Shown here piece after piece: positions 1 through 8,314 of a stretch of 64,000 nucleotides of DNA. The notes under the pieces were generated by a model. It worked only from the letters and a program-made list of their open reading frames with translations, made no database searches and was not told the origin of the DNA. Numbering within the stretch: position 1 is the stretch's first letter; every line of letters starts with the position of its first letter. Position numbers and translations under genes: made by a program. The stretch is from Aeromicrobium sp. Leaf350 (GTDB lineage Bacteria > Actinomycetota > Actinomycetes > Propionibacteriales > Nocardioidaceae): positions 310,001-374,000 of the forward strand of contig NZ_CAKASL010000001.1 of NCBI RefSeq assembly GCF_916858655.1, read 5' to 3'.

Positions 1-34
1 GAAGCTCAAAAAGGATTCCGGCAGCAAGAACTGA
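1..34 (+). CDS. 3' end of an unidentified plus-strand gene (partial)
   Basis: The reading frame beginning at base 2 gives a basic tail (KLKKDSGSKN) and ends with TGA at 32-34. It converges on drmC with about 50 bp between the two stop codons. Only ten codons are visible, so no function can be given and even its coding status is inferred. Confidence 0.3.
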   Translation, partial: KLKKDSGSKN

Positions 35-83
35 CGGACCACGCGGCGCACTTCTCGACCTCTGCGTGACACTCGCGCCGAGG

Positions 84-794
84 TCAGAGTGACACCAGTT
101 CGTAGAGGGAACCGTGCTTGCTGGACATCGTCGACTCGACCGACTCGGCGAGGGCAGCGTCACGAACGAGGAGACCGAACTCGATGTTGCGGTTCTCAGC
201 GCTGAAAGAAAAGTTGGCGCTGGTGAGCAGTAGTACCTCGTGGTCGATGACGATGAACGTAGCGTGGCTGACCACGCGCCTGCCGTTTGGGAGCTCGGTT
301 GACCGGTAGACGGTCGCCCTCGGAAGCTGGGACCTGACTTTGGCCGCGTCGGCTTTGTCACCATCGACGTAGACAGTCACGACCACACCCGGCTGCTCGG
401 AAGACTTCTTGAGCACCTTCCACATCTGGGAGGTCTGCTCGAAGTTGTAAGTTGCGCACACAATCGATTGCCGAGCAGCCTGGACGAGGCGGTGAAACTC
501 GCCGGTCAGGTGGCCGATCTTCGCTTCGTTACCCGGCATCGTCCAGACGGGCGTGAGGTCACGGCTTAACGACTTCGCCCCGGCGATGGCACTCAGAACC
601 CCTGCGGCACGCTCGCTGTGCTCGTGGTTAAGTCCGGCGTCGGCGAGCAACTGCTTGGCCTCGCCACGACGCGCGGCGTTGACGACAGACAAGGCCTTGA
701 GGACGTGCTGACCAGAGGCGAACTGGACAGCGAGGGCTTCGGCCTCGCTTGCAGTCAGGAACTCTCCAAGTGATGCGAAAGGCTCAGAGGGCAT
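84..794 (-). CDS. drmC: DrmC, PLD-family protein of the DISARM system
   Basis: This 236-residue protein is the last gene of the drmA-drmB-drmC run. The ATG at 794 lies 11 bp inside the end of drmB, which argues for translational coupling; reading further upstream gives only Arg/Pro-rich sequence antisense in style. An N-terminal helical part (about 1-75) precedes a phospholipase D-like fold. The catalytic signature reads HATFIVID at 177-184 followed by TSANFS at 191-196. PLD enzymes carry HxKxxxxD, so the lysine is replaced by threonine (T179). His, Asp and the Ser/Asn of the second half are kept. DrmC is the accessory PLD component of DISARM and, from the published system as I recall, is not essential for protection. 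Loss of the lysine suggests weak or no hydrolase activity, with a structural role possible. Family assignment rests on both fold motif and context. Confidence 0.88.
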   Translation of the reverse strand: MPSEPFASLGEFLTASEAEALAVQFASGQHVLKALSVVNAARRGEAKQLLADAGLNHEHSERAAGVLSAIAGAKSLSRDLTPVWTMPGNEAKIGHLTGEFHRLVQAARQSIVCATYNFEQTSQMWKVLKKSSEQPGVVVTVYVDGDKADAAKVRSQLPRATVYRSTELPNGRRVVSHATFIVIDHEVLLLTSANFSFSAENRNIEFGLLVRDAALAESVESTMSSKHGSLYELVSL

Positions 795-2829
795 CCGGGC
801 TCCCGAAGAACCCGGGCACGGTCTCGCCCGTGGCCGTCGGGAGGTCGAGAAGGAACCGCCGGTCGAGGAAGCGGTTGGCCTTCTCGCAGGAGGTCTCCGA
901 GGCGAAGGAACAGCAGTGGCAAGCGGCACCGTGGAGAAAGTCCTCCGGGTCGCTCGGGGTCCGAGTTGCACACACCGGGTCGGACGAGCATCGCGCGGCT
1001 CGACGAAGCGCGGACACGACGAGACCGTGGAGCCGCGCCGGCTCGGACAGCGCCACAAGGCCACCGAGTGTGCCTTCGCTGTCGGATGCGGTCGTACAGA
1101 TCAGCAATCCAGCGGCCGCCTCGCGCTGAGGAGTGCTCGCCCAGCCATAGATGCGTTCGGTGAGGCTGGCTGCGCCGTAGCCGCTCGACATGGCCATCTC
1201 CCGGATAAGGGAGTGCGAGAGCGTGTGGAGCAGCCAGTAGCGAGGAGCGGGCAGGCGCAGATCAGGGTCAACGTTCTTGGCGGTCTCAGAGAAACGGCGC
1301 TCGAAGTTGCGGCGGTGGGCGGACCGTTGGGCGTGCCACAGCGGGGTCGAGAGGATCGTCTGCTCCCACGTCGCGACCTCGTCGAGGTCGAGCTGGAGGA
1401 AGATTCCTTCACCTCGGTCCTCGGTGGCAGGAACCCAGGTCGGTTTGCCGTTGCGGGTGAGCTTGACCATGCGGCTGACGAGGTCGTTGACGCGGTCCAT
1501 CTCATCGAGGCGGGTGAAGCCGAGGACAGCGTTGATCTTCTTCATCTTGTTGACCGCGACGACACGACTGATCCGTTGGTGCAGATCAGGATCACACTTC
1601 ATCTCGGTAACCATGAGGCCGCTGGCGTTCTGTTGCTGCGGGAAGAGTGACGGCTTCTGGAGGTAGCGCCACTCGGGCACGAGGAGGTCCACCGGGTCCC
1701 ATGCTGCGAGCTTCTCCTGGCGGACCTCTTCGGAGTCGGCTGGTGCGAGCACGTCGGCGATGGCGGTGGCGATGTCGTCGTCGGTGAGTCCGTCGAGGTC
1801 GATGCTCTTCGCGCCCGCAAGTGCCCTGATCACGTCGATCTGGCTGCCGAACTGCTCGACCTGCTCAACGCCCAACGCGACGCGGAGCCGGTCGGCGAGG
1901 GCTTCCTTCTCCTCGGCGTCGGTGCGCGGCATGACGATGATCGACTGGGTGGAGGCGAACCAGAGGTTCGAGGCTCCCATCATGATGAGCGCCGGACGGG
2001 CGTCGCAACCGTTGTCGAAGGCGTTGAGGTGCGGGTGGCGACCACGGCACTTCTGCGGGAGTTTGTCGCGACCGATCGACCCCTGAGCCTCCGCCATGCC
2101 TCGGGTCTGACCACACGCGGCGCAGGCGATGATCGAGCCGACACTTTTGCCGACGTTGGCGTCCTTCATCTTCAGGTCCGGAAATTCGGCCTTGAGGCAT
2201 TTCTTGCCTCGGTGGACCCACAGCGAGTATGGGAACTCATCGAGGTGGCCGTTGGTGCAGGTCAGCAGGTGCTGGGCGGGCACCGCGGGGCTGCCTGATT
2301 TCTTCTTCGCGCTACCTCCTCGGCCAGGGCAACTCCTGTGGGCGAACTGCGCGAGGTCGGGCCGGAAGGGGTGTGTGTTCGTGTAGTCGAAGCGCGGCAG
2401 CGGACCGAGGTAATCGCATCCAGTGCAGCGGAACCACTGCGGGAACACCCGTCCCGGGATACCGAGGTCGGACCCTTCATTCGACATGCCCATGCGCTTG
2501 GGCTGCCACGGGAAGGGACGCAGCTCGTCGACTTGGGGGCCGAGGTGGAGACGGACAACGTTGAGCAGGCGGGGTTCAACGATGGAGGGGACGTGGTCGC
2601 GCCGCTTCCAAATGGTTTCCCAGTCATCGAGGCCAGCGGGCATGATCGCAAAGTTCGGAAGATCCATGATTGCGCCGGGGCCATAGGTATAGAGGAGCGA
2701 CGACGGGCGAGCCGAGCCGACCTTGGCGCGGTTCTTGACTACGCCTTCCTCAGCGTCCCCCAGCGGGTCGAGCATCTCGTGCTCGTCGTGCAGCATGTCC
2801 TCGCCGGACTTAAAGGTCAGATCGGTCAT
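784..2829 (-). CDS. drmB: DrmB, DUF1998-domain DISARM protein
   Basis: This protein of 681 residues belongs to the DUF1998 family and in DISARM pairs with the DrmA helicase to form the core anti-phage complex. Several Cys clusters that look like zinc sites are visible: CTGCDYLGPL near 135, a CTNGH...KKC stretch near 210-235, and an ACAACG knuckle near 255. The C-terminal DUF1998 signature includes HGAACHCCSF and a nearby SCEKANRFLD (about 635-660). The start ATG at 2829 overlaps the drmA stop as TGATG, and the 3' end overlaps drmC by 11 bp, so the three genes form one coupled operon. Length and gene order match the family. I see no truncation. Confidence 0.93.
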   Translation of the reverse strand: MTDLTFKSGEDMLHDEHEMLDPLGDAEEGVVKNRAKVGSARPSSLLYTYGPGAIMDLPNFAIMPAGLDDWETIWKRRDHVPSIVEPRLLNVVRLHLGPQVDELRPFPWQPKRMGMSNEGSDLGIPGRVFPQWFRCTGCDYLGPLPRFDYTNTHPFRPDLAQFAHRSCPGRGGSAKKKSGSPAVPAQHLLTCTNGHLDEFPYSLWVHRGKKCLKAEFPDLKMKDANVGKSVGSIIACAACGQTRGMAEAQGSIGRDKLPQKCRGRHPHLNAFDNGCDARPALIMMGASNLWFASTQSIIVMPRTDAEEKEALADRLRVALGVEQVEQFGSQIDVIRALAGAKSIDLDGLTDDDIATAIADVLAPADSEEVRQEKLAAWDPVDLLVPEWRYLQKPSLFPQQQNASGLMVTEMKCDPDLHQRISRVVAVNKMKKINAVLGFTRLDEMDRVNDLVSRMVKLTRNGKPTWVPATEDRGEGIFLQLDLDEVATWEQTILSTPLWHAQRSAHRRNFERRFSETAKNVDPDLRLPAPRYWLLHTLSHSLIREMAMSSGYGAASLTERIYGWASTPQREAAAGLLICTTASDSEGTLGGLVALSEPARLHGLVVSALRRAARCSSDPVCATRTPSDPEDFLHGAACHCCSFASETSCEKANRFLDRRFLLDLPTATGETVPGFFGSPDAL

Positions 2830-5800
2830 CAGTCCTCATCCCCGACCGGCAAGGTCCAGTCGTCGACACTGTCAGGCTTCCTCGCGAACAACCGGTCAGG
2901 CACAGGGCTGACCAGCAGATTGATCTCGGGCTGCACCTCGCGCATGGAGTTGGCGATGACGAACGGCGCCTCCATCGAGCCGCCGACGGATGCCTTCGCG
3001 TTCTCGGGGCTGATGATCAGCGGCAGGTACTTACCTCCCTCGCCCGTGCGCTCGTAGACAAGCGTCTTGTGCATGTCGGCAGCACGCTTGGCACGTTCGG
3101 TCCATCGGTCAAGTCGGTTGACGAGCAGGTCGTTGGCTCTCTTTGTCGCCGCCTCGTCGAGAGCGGCGGCGGCGATCCGCTTTTTGAGTCTCTCAGCGAC
3201 GGCCTCAACCGCAGCGCGCTGGTCCCTGATCCGCCACGCTTCACGCTCGGGTGAGAGCCCGTCGACTACGGCAGCTTGAAGAACGCGGGCAACGCTCACG
3301 AGCAGCCCGTCGATACCGCGCGCCAGCGACGTCGGCGAGTACGGCGTGACGGAGAGTGCTTCGACCTGCGCATAGAAGGTCTCGTGGTAGTGCCGGAACT
3401 GCTCGAAATGCGCGAGGTCACGGGGACGCGCCCAGTTCCCGAGCGACACCACCAGCCCGGGCCGGGCGGAAGGGTCACGTCCCACACGGGACGATGCCTG
3501 GATGTACTCAGCAGTGTTCTTGGGCTGGCCGACAACGAGCATGAGCCCGAGACGCTGGACGTCCACACCAACCTGCAACATTGAGGTTGCCAGTACGACG
3601 TCAAACGGCGAGTCAGCCTCGGTACGGCGCGACGTCTTCTTCCCGTCCTTTTCGTCGGCGATGCGCTGCCGTGCGGCCTCCGTGGTGTCGTAGTCCGGGT
3701 CGAACTCCAAGCCGAGCCTGTCGAGCGTCGCACCGATCTCTGACGACGCGATACGCGAAGTCAGCTCGCCTGTCTTCAGCAGACCGAAGCTTGCCCCACG
3801 ACGGCTTGGGAAGCCCGAGTCCTTGCGCGGTCGCTTCACGCGGCTTTGCACGTCGTCGGCGACGTACCGCGCCATACCGGCGAGCTCACGGGTGGCGTTG
3901 AAGTAGCCGACCAGTGTCATGTACGGGTCCGCGGCTGCTCCGGCCCTATCGAGCAGCAACTGCCCGGCCGAAAGCAGCACTTCGGACACACGAATCTCGG
4001 CGCTCGACAGGCGCACCCCCTGGGCGCTGACACCGATGTATCGACGGCCCGGGTTGGCGTCGTCAATGGGTACTTCTTGCGAGAAGAACGTGTCGGCAAC
4101 GTCGAGCACCTGCGGCGGAAAGATCTCGACCTGCCGGCCATAGAGCCCCCGCACCTGCTCCTGCGCGTTGCGCACCGTTGCAGTCGAGGCCACGATCAGC
4201 GGCTTGACCGGAGCACCGGCGACGGTCTCCCACGACGACAGCGTCTCCACGGCCACCTCGAACAGTCCAACTGAGGTGCCGAGCGCTCCCGTGATGAGGT
4301 GCAACTCGTCCTGAATGATCAGGTCGGGCGGGCGGAGCCGCCCGACAGGTGCGACTGTCGAGCCGGGCAGCCCGTCTTTGGCAGGGTGCGAACCGACCTG
4401 ACATGGCGCGTAGTCGGCGTGAACGTAGCCGTGCCGACCGCAACGCCTGCTGACGAACCCAAAGAGAGCGGCTGCTTCCCCCTCGCGAGCGAGGCGCGCG
4501 AACTTGTCGACCGTCGCGATGACGAAGGCGGGCGTGAGGCGGTAAATCTCCTCGTCCACGGTCAGGACTGGCAGACCCTCGCTGACTGCTCCGCCCTTGG
4601 AGAACGGGCAGCGTGCCAACTCGTCACCGCAGTGGACATAGACCCGGCGATAATTCGCATCCGCCCTGACCTGGGCTCCGGTGATCGGGGTGCCGCACCA
4701 AGGGCACCGCTGGATCTGGAGGACCGTCAGCCGGTGGCCGAAGCCTTCGTTGGCCTTCTTGAGTTGTTCGTCGGCTTCCTCGAACCGCTTGGGGCTGACG
4801 TCGGTTCCTACCCACAGTCCGATGCGGAACGGCTCGGCGCCCCAGACCTGCTCGTCCTCGAGGCGGGCAAGTTCGGCGGCGCAGACTAGTGCGGTCGCAC
4901 GTTGGAACTGCTGGGCGGTGAGCAAGCGAAGGGTATATCGCATGAGCACAGCGATGCCGTCACTTCCGTCGAGCGGTCCGTCAGCTGACTCGATGACGCC
5001 CTGTCGTCGGCGGATGGCGAACGTGTAGGCAGCGAGGCCGAGATACGCCTCGGTCTTGCCGCCACCGGTCGGGAAGAACAGCAACTCGACCTTCGACTGG
5101 TGCTCCGAACTGCGGGAGGGCGCGGCGGGGTCGGTGAGCGCTCCGAGCTGCATCAGGATGAAGGCGAGCTGGAACGGACGCCAGGACGCAGCCACCGCGC
5201 CTCGACCCGCGACGATCTGTTCCGCCGCCTCAATCGACAGCGTGGCATCAGCCGCGCGAGCCGCCGCCACCTGTGATGCGATGCGCTGGTCACGCATGAC
5301 TCGGTTCATGAACTGGAAGCAGCGCAGCGCCTCAGGGTCGCTGGCGACGTGCTCCAAGCCGACAATCAGCCGCTCGTGCGCCTCGCGCGCCTCCCAGAGC
5401 GCAACCTCGGCCGTCTCCTGGAGGTGACCCGGCAGCGCGACGGCCTCCGCCTCCTGCATGCCCAGCCATTCGCCGTACCCATCAACCAGCGGAGTAAGGC
5501 CAGACCGCAAGTCGTCTGCCGCGACGGACGAGAGCGCGTCCATCGACAGCACCGCATCCTCGACCGAGCGGGCTTTGGTCTGCGGGGTCTGCCCGGTGGG
5601 CAACCAGGTCGTCTCGACAGCCGTCGCGCGACGCGAACCGTTCCGGACCGTCCAGTCGACTGAGCAGGTGCGGCCGATGGCGAACTCCAGGCGGTTGCGG
5701 TACTGGAGGTTGAGTCGCTTGACCTCTTCGTCGTGCTCCGGCAAGTCCTGCTCCATCACGTCTTGCACCGGCAAGAACACCTCGGCTCCACCGGCGTCCA

Positions 5801-6539
5801 CGAGGAGCTTGGTCTGGAACATCCACATGCTCAGCGGGATCGGCATGGGGGTCTCGCGGTCGTTGCACAGCGCGATCTCCACGAGCACGCGGTTGAACTT
5901 CGGGTCGTCGTACCGGTCGACCCGAAGCACGATTGACTCCTTCAACCTGACGGTCGCGGTGTGGCCGGGAGCGAGGTCGGCGAGGCGGACGGTGCGGGTC
6001 TCCTCGACTGGGGTGCGCTGGTACTCGCGCACAGGACGGCCGGCCTTGGTGACCTTGTCGGTCTCGACCGTCTCGTAGCTGCCCCACGAGGACACGACGC
6101 GGAACGCTTCGACGTCGGCGGGAACCTGGAACCGCAGACCCATCGACGCAGGGATCATCAGGCCCTGCTTCGGAGCGCGGTCCTCGACGTCATCGTCCTC
6201 GGCATCCGCCTCAGTGTCATCGGCGGCGTACGCCGGGACGCCGCGGCCCTCGCTCATGGCGTCGTCATCAGTGCGAACCTCGACCAGGTCACCGCCGTCG
6301 GTGTCGTCTGGGGTGGCGGTCACCGAGCCGACTAGCTTGACCGGAGCAATATGCCCGACGAGGTACTGCGAGCGAGGGCTGAACGGAAGGGTCTCCTCTG
6401 GACCGTGGATTGGGCCGAGCAGCTCACGCTGAAGGATGTCCACGAGATTCTCGCGCACCGCAAATGACGAGCCGTCCAGCTCGTGGTTCAGCTCGTACGA
6501 CTCCTGCGGCCCAGCCGACTCAGTGGTTACCTCTGTCAC
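2829..6539 (-). CDS. drmA: DrmA, helicase of the DISARM system
   Basis: DrmA (1236 residues) is the SF2-type helicase that with DrmB forms the core of all DISARM classes. An N-terminal region of about 450 residues, rich in beta segments, precedes the motor. Walker A is FFPTGGGKTEAYL near 490, the DExH-type box is IIQDELHLITGA near 743, motif III is VASTATVRNA near 780, and motif VI is IQASSRVGRD near 1020. A Cys pair cluster (CPWCG, then CGDELARCPF) sits around 610-640. It is the first gene of the drmABC operon. In canonical class 1 DISARM it directly follows drmMI, but here 3.7 kb of foreign sequence intervenes, so it must use its own promoter in the 114-bp gap at 6540-6653. Motifs are intact. 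Confidence 0.95.
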   Translation of the reverse strand: MTEVTTESAGPQESYELNHELDGSSFAVRENLVDILQRELLGPIHGPEETLPFSPRSQYLVGHIAPVKLVGSVTATPDDTDGGDLVEVRTDDDAMSEGRGVPAYAADDTEADAEDDDVEDRAPKQGLMIPASMGLRFQVPADVEAFRVVSSWGSYETVETDKVTKAGRPVREYQRTPVEETRTVRLADLAPGHTATVRLKESIVLRVDRYDDPKFNRVLVEIALCNDRETPMPIPLSMWMFQTKLLVDAGGAEVFLPVQDVMEQDLPEHDEEVKRLNLQYRNRLEFAIGRTCSVDWTVRNGSRRATAVETTWLPTGQTPQTKARSVEDAVLSMDALSSVAADDLRSGLTPLVDGYGEWLGMQEAEAVALPGHLQETAEVALWEAREAHERLIVGLEHVASDPEALRCFQFMNRVMRDQRIASQVAAARAADATLSIEAAEQIVAGRGAVAASWRPFQLAFILMQLGALTDPAAPSRSSEHQSKVELLFFPTGGGKTEAYLGLAAYTFAIRRRQGVIESADGPLDGSDGIAVLMRYTLRLLTAQQFQRATALVCAAELARLEDEQVWGAEPFRIGLWVGTDVSPKRFEEADEQLKKANEGFGHRLTVLQIQRCPWCGTPITGAQVRADANYRRVYVHCGDELARCPFSKGGAVSEGLPVLTVDEEIYRLTPAFVIATVDKFARLAREGEAAALFGFVSRRCGRHGYVHADYAPCQVGSHPAKDGLPGSTVAPVGRLRPPDLIIQDELHLITGALGTSVGLFEVAVETLSSWETVAGAPVKPLIVASTATVRNAQEQVRGLYGRQVEIFPPQVLDVADTFFSQEVPIDDANPGRRYIGVSAQGVRLSSAEIRVSEVLLSAGQLLLDRAGAAADPYMTLVGYFNATRELAGMARYVADDVQSRVKRPRKDSGFPSRRGASFGLLKTGELTSRIASSEIGATLDRLGLEFDPDYDTTEAARQRIADEKDGKKTSRRTEADSPFDVVLATSMLQVGVDVQRLGLMLVVGQPKNTAEYIQASSRVGRDPSARPGLVVSLGNWARPRDLAHFEQFRHYHETFYAQVEALSVTPYSPTSLARGIDGLLVSVARVLQAAVVDGLSPEREAWRIRDQRAAVEAVAERLKKRIAAAALDEAATKRANDLLVNRLDRWTERAKRAADMHKTLVYERTGEGGKYLPLIISPENAKASVGGSMEAPFVIANSMREVQPEINLLVSPVPDRLFARKPDSVDDWTLPVGDED

Positions 6540-6653
6540 AGGTCAAAGTCTGCCGTAGACGTCCGACATTGGGGTTGGCTGGCATGAAGTGTCGGAGCCG
6601 GCATGCATACTGTCAGCGTTGGGATATTCCCAATCGCCGACTAGCCTGGAGGC
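6540..6653. promoter_or_regulatory. Divergent promoter region between drmA and the XRE-ImmA gene, with two palindromes
   Basis: This 114-bp gap separates drmA (leftward) from the regulator gene (rightward). It contains TTGGGA-TAT-TCCCAA at 6619-6633, a perfect 6-bp-arm palindrome about 20 bp before the regulator start. It also has TCCGACA (6562-6568) facing TGTCGGA (6590-6596). Both look like operators for the XRE domain encoded immediately downstream, which would place drmABC and the regulator under the same control. Regulator identity is inferred. Confidence 0.5.
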
Positions 6654-7793
6654 ATGAACGCCATGATCGAGGTAGGCGAGCGCATCCGCTCGATGATGCC
6701 ACTCGGGATGAATCAGCGGGACTTGGCGAGGCGTGCCGACATGACTCCCGATGCACTTTCGCGTGCCCTCAACGGGCAACGCGGCCTATCTCCCGCCGAG
6801 GTAGCGTCAATCGCGAAGACCCTTGGAGCGGACACTCACTGGCTGATCACTGGGGCCCCAGACCCGCTCGCCGTCTCGGTCGCAGCGCGGCACTCTTGGG
6901 ATGCGCGGCGGCGTGTTCGCGTCAACGATGGCCAGGAAGAAGACAGAACGATCCTCGACCAAGTGGTCTCGCTGTACCGCGCTGCCTACCCCCAAGGTCC
7001 CGCCGGATCGGGCCCCCTGCCAGCCACTCCGGCGGCGCTCAGGAACGCACTCGGGAGCACATTTGTCCGAAACTTCGCCAACGCCATCGAGTCGGAGCTC
7101 GGCGTCGATGTAATTCGCATCCCCGGCCTCACAACCGACTACTCCATCCGTATCGGCGAGCGGGGGGTCATCGTTCTCGCCACCCAGTCGTCTTGGTTCC
7201 GAAGCAACTGGTCACTCGCGCACGAACTTGGGCATCTTGCGTTGGGACATCACACAAGTGACGTCTCCGCCAAGCGGATACAACGCGACGAGAAGGCAGC
7301 CGACAACTTCGCCGGAGGCGTGTTGGTGCCCAACGAGGTGCTTGAGCAGTTCGACAGCCCGCCAGACGCAAGGTCCGTTGCGCAGCTGGTGTGGAACCTT
7401 GGCGTTTCCACTGAGGCGATCCGAATCCAGCTCCGCAAGGCCAAGCGACCGCTCACCACGCCTGTCGCTGAGGCGCTATCCAAGAGCACGCCGCTCTTAA
7501 TGCGGCAAAACGTCACCGCGCTGGCTACCAGCGGTGAGGCCAATCCGATCGTCGCGCGAGAGCAGGCTGCGTCGTCCCGTCGGTTCCCCGTCACCCTGCT
7601 CTCCGCGCTTCAAGACCAGATCGATCTCGGCGCTGCCTCTCCGGAGCTGCTCGCCTGGGCTCTCGACGTGCCAGTCGACGACATCGACTTTCCCGAGCCC
7701 ATTGATGAGACGGCGTCGGAGATCGCCGAGCGAATCAACGCCGACCGGCCGACTGCTGCCGACTGGCACGCCATCCTTGCTGCGCGGGCGTGA
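6654..7793 (+). CDS. XRE-family HTH protein fused to ImmA/IrrE metallopeptidase
   Basis: This 379-residue protein starts with an XRE helix-turn-helix (about 8-65) and continues with an ImmA/IrrE zinc peptidase whose active site is AHELGHLALGHH near 189-200. Such proteins act as phage-repressor antagonists or stress regulators that cleave a partner repressor, and HTH-fused forms often autoregulate. A GGAGG motif at 6648-6652 is too close to the ATG at 6654 but 10 nt from the in-frame ATG at 6663, so either start is possible. The gene diverges from drmA and overlaps the next gene by 4 bp (GTGA). It lies inside the module that splits DISARM, so it is a candidate regulator of drmABC. Its protease target is unknown. 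Confidence 0.85.
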   Translation: MNAMIEVGERIRSMMPLGMNQRDLARRADMTPDALSRALNGQRGLSPAEVASIAKTLGADTHWLITGAPDPLAVSVAARHSWDARRRVRVNDGQEEDRTILDQVVSLYRAAYPQGPAGSGPLPATPAALRNALGSTFVRNFANAIESELGVDVIRIPGLTTDYSIRIGERGVIVLATQSSWFRSNWSLAHELGHLALGHHTSDVSAKRIQRDEKAADNFAGGVLVPNEVLEQFDSPPDARSVAQLVWNLGVSTEAIRIQLRKAKRPLTTPVAEALSKSTPLLMRQNVTALATSGEANPIVAREQAASSRRFPVTLLSALQDQIDLGAASPELLAWALDVPVDDIDFPEPIDETASEIAERINADRPTAADWHAILAARA

Positions 7794-8314
7794 CCCGCGA
7801 CGAACTGTCGTGGCAGCGTGTCACGAAGCGCTCCGACCTTCGCGAACTTCAGAGCCTGACGTGCACGACGGCAGACCCAACCACCGAGGGTGGACGAAAG
7901 CTGCCCCACCCCCGCCCGTGGGAGAAGGAAGCGCAAACGTTGTTGCGTCAACTCTCCCTGACCCTCCGTCCCGGGGATCTCGTGCTGCTGGGAAAGCTGG
8001 GCGACCGAACTATTGCGGCCCTCCACCTTCAGTTCCTCGCCGGCGGCGACTTCCTCGAGGTCTACCACGCTGTTGCCGGCATCACGCAAGACATGAGGCG
8101 CGATGGCGGCACCGTCGCCGACGCTCTCCTGGCCGAAGCACAAGCAATCTGCCTGGAGCGCCTCGCCGAAGGCGGACACCAGGACGTGGTCATAAGCGGC
8201 CGAATCCATGTACGCAACGCGGCGAGCCAACACATGGTCGCCCGTGCCGGATGGGAGCCGCAGGACGCTCCGGTCAACGACTACCAGACTTGGGCACGGA
8301 TCATCTCTGCCTAG
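7790..8314 (+). CDS. GNAT-like acetyltransferase domain protein
   Basis: This 174-residue protein begins with a GTG overlapping the preceding stop codon, so it is translationally coupled to the XRE-ImmA gene. The C-terminal half resembles a GNAT fold: a beta strand (ISGRIHVRNAA) is followed by the typical SQHMVARAGWE helix-loop, in which GNATs place Asn and an aromatic residue near acetyl-CoA. The acetyl-CoA loop region (RRDGGTVADALL) is less canonical. The final 14 bp overlap the end of the convergent serine recombinase gene. Pairing of an HTH-protease gene with a small acetyltransferase recalls toxin-antitoxin or self-modifying regulator pairs, but substrate and role are not shown by the sequence. 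Confidence 0.6.
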   Translation: MTRDELSWQRVTKRSDLRELQSLTCTTADPTTEGGRKLPHPRPWEKEAQTLLRQLSLTLRPGDLVLLGKLGDRTIAALHLQFLAGGDFLEVYHAVAGITQDMRRDGGTVADALLAEAQAICLERLAEGGHQDVVISGRIHVRNAASQHMVARAGWEPQDAPVNDYQTWARIISA

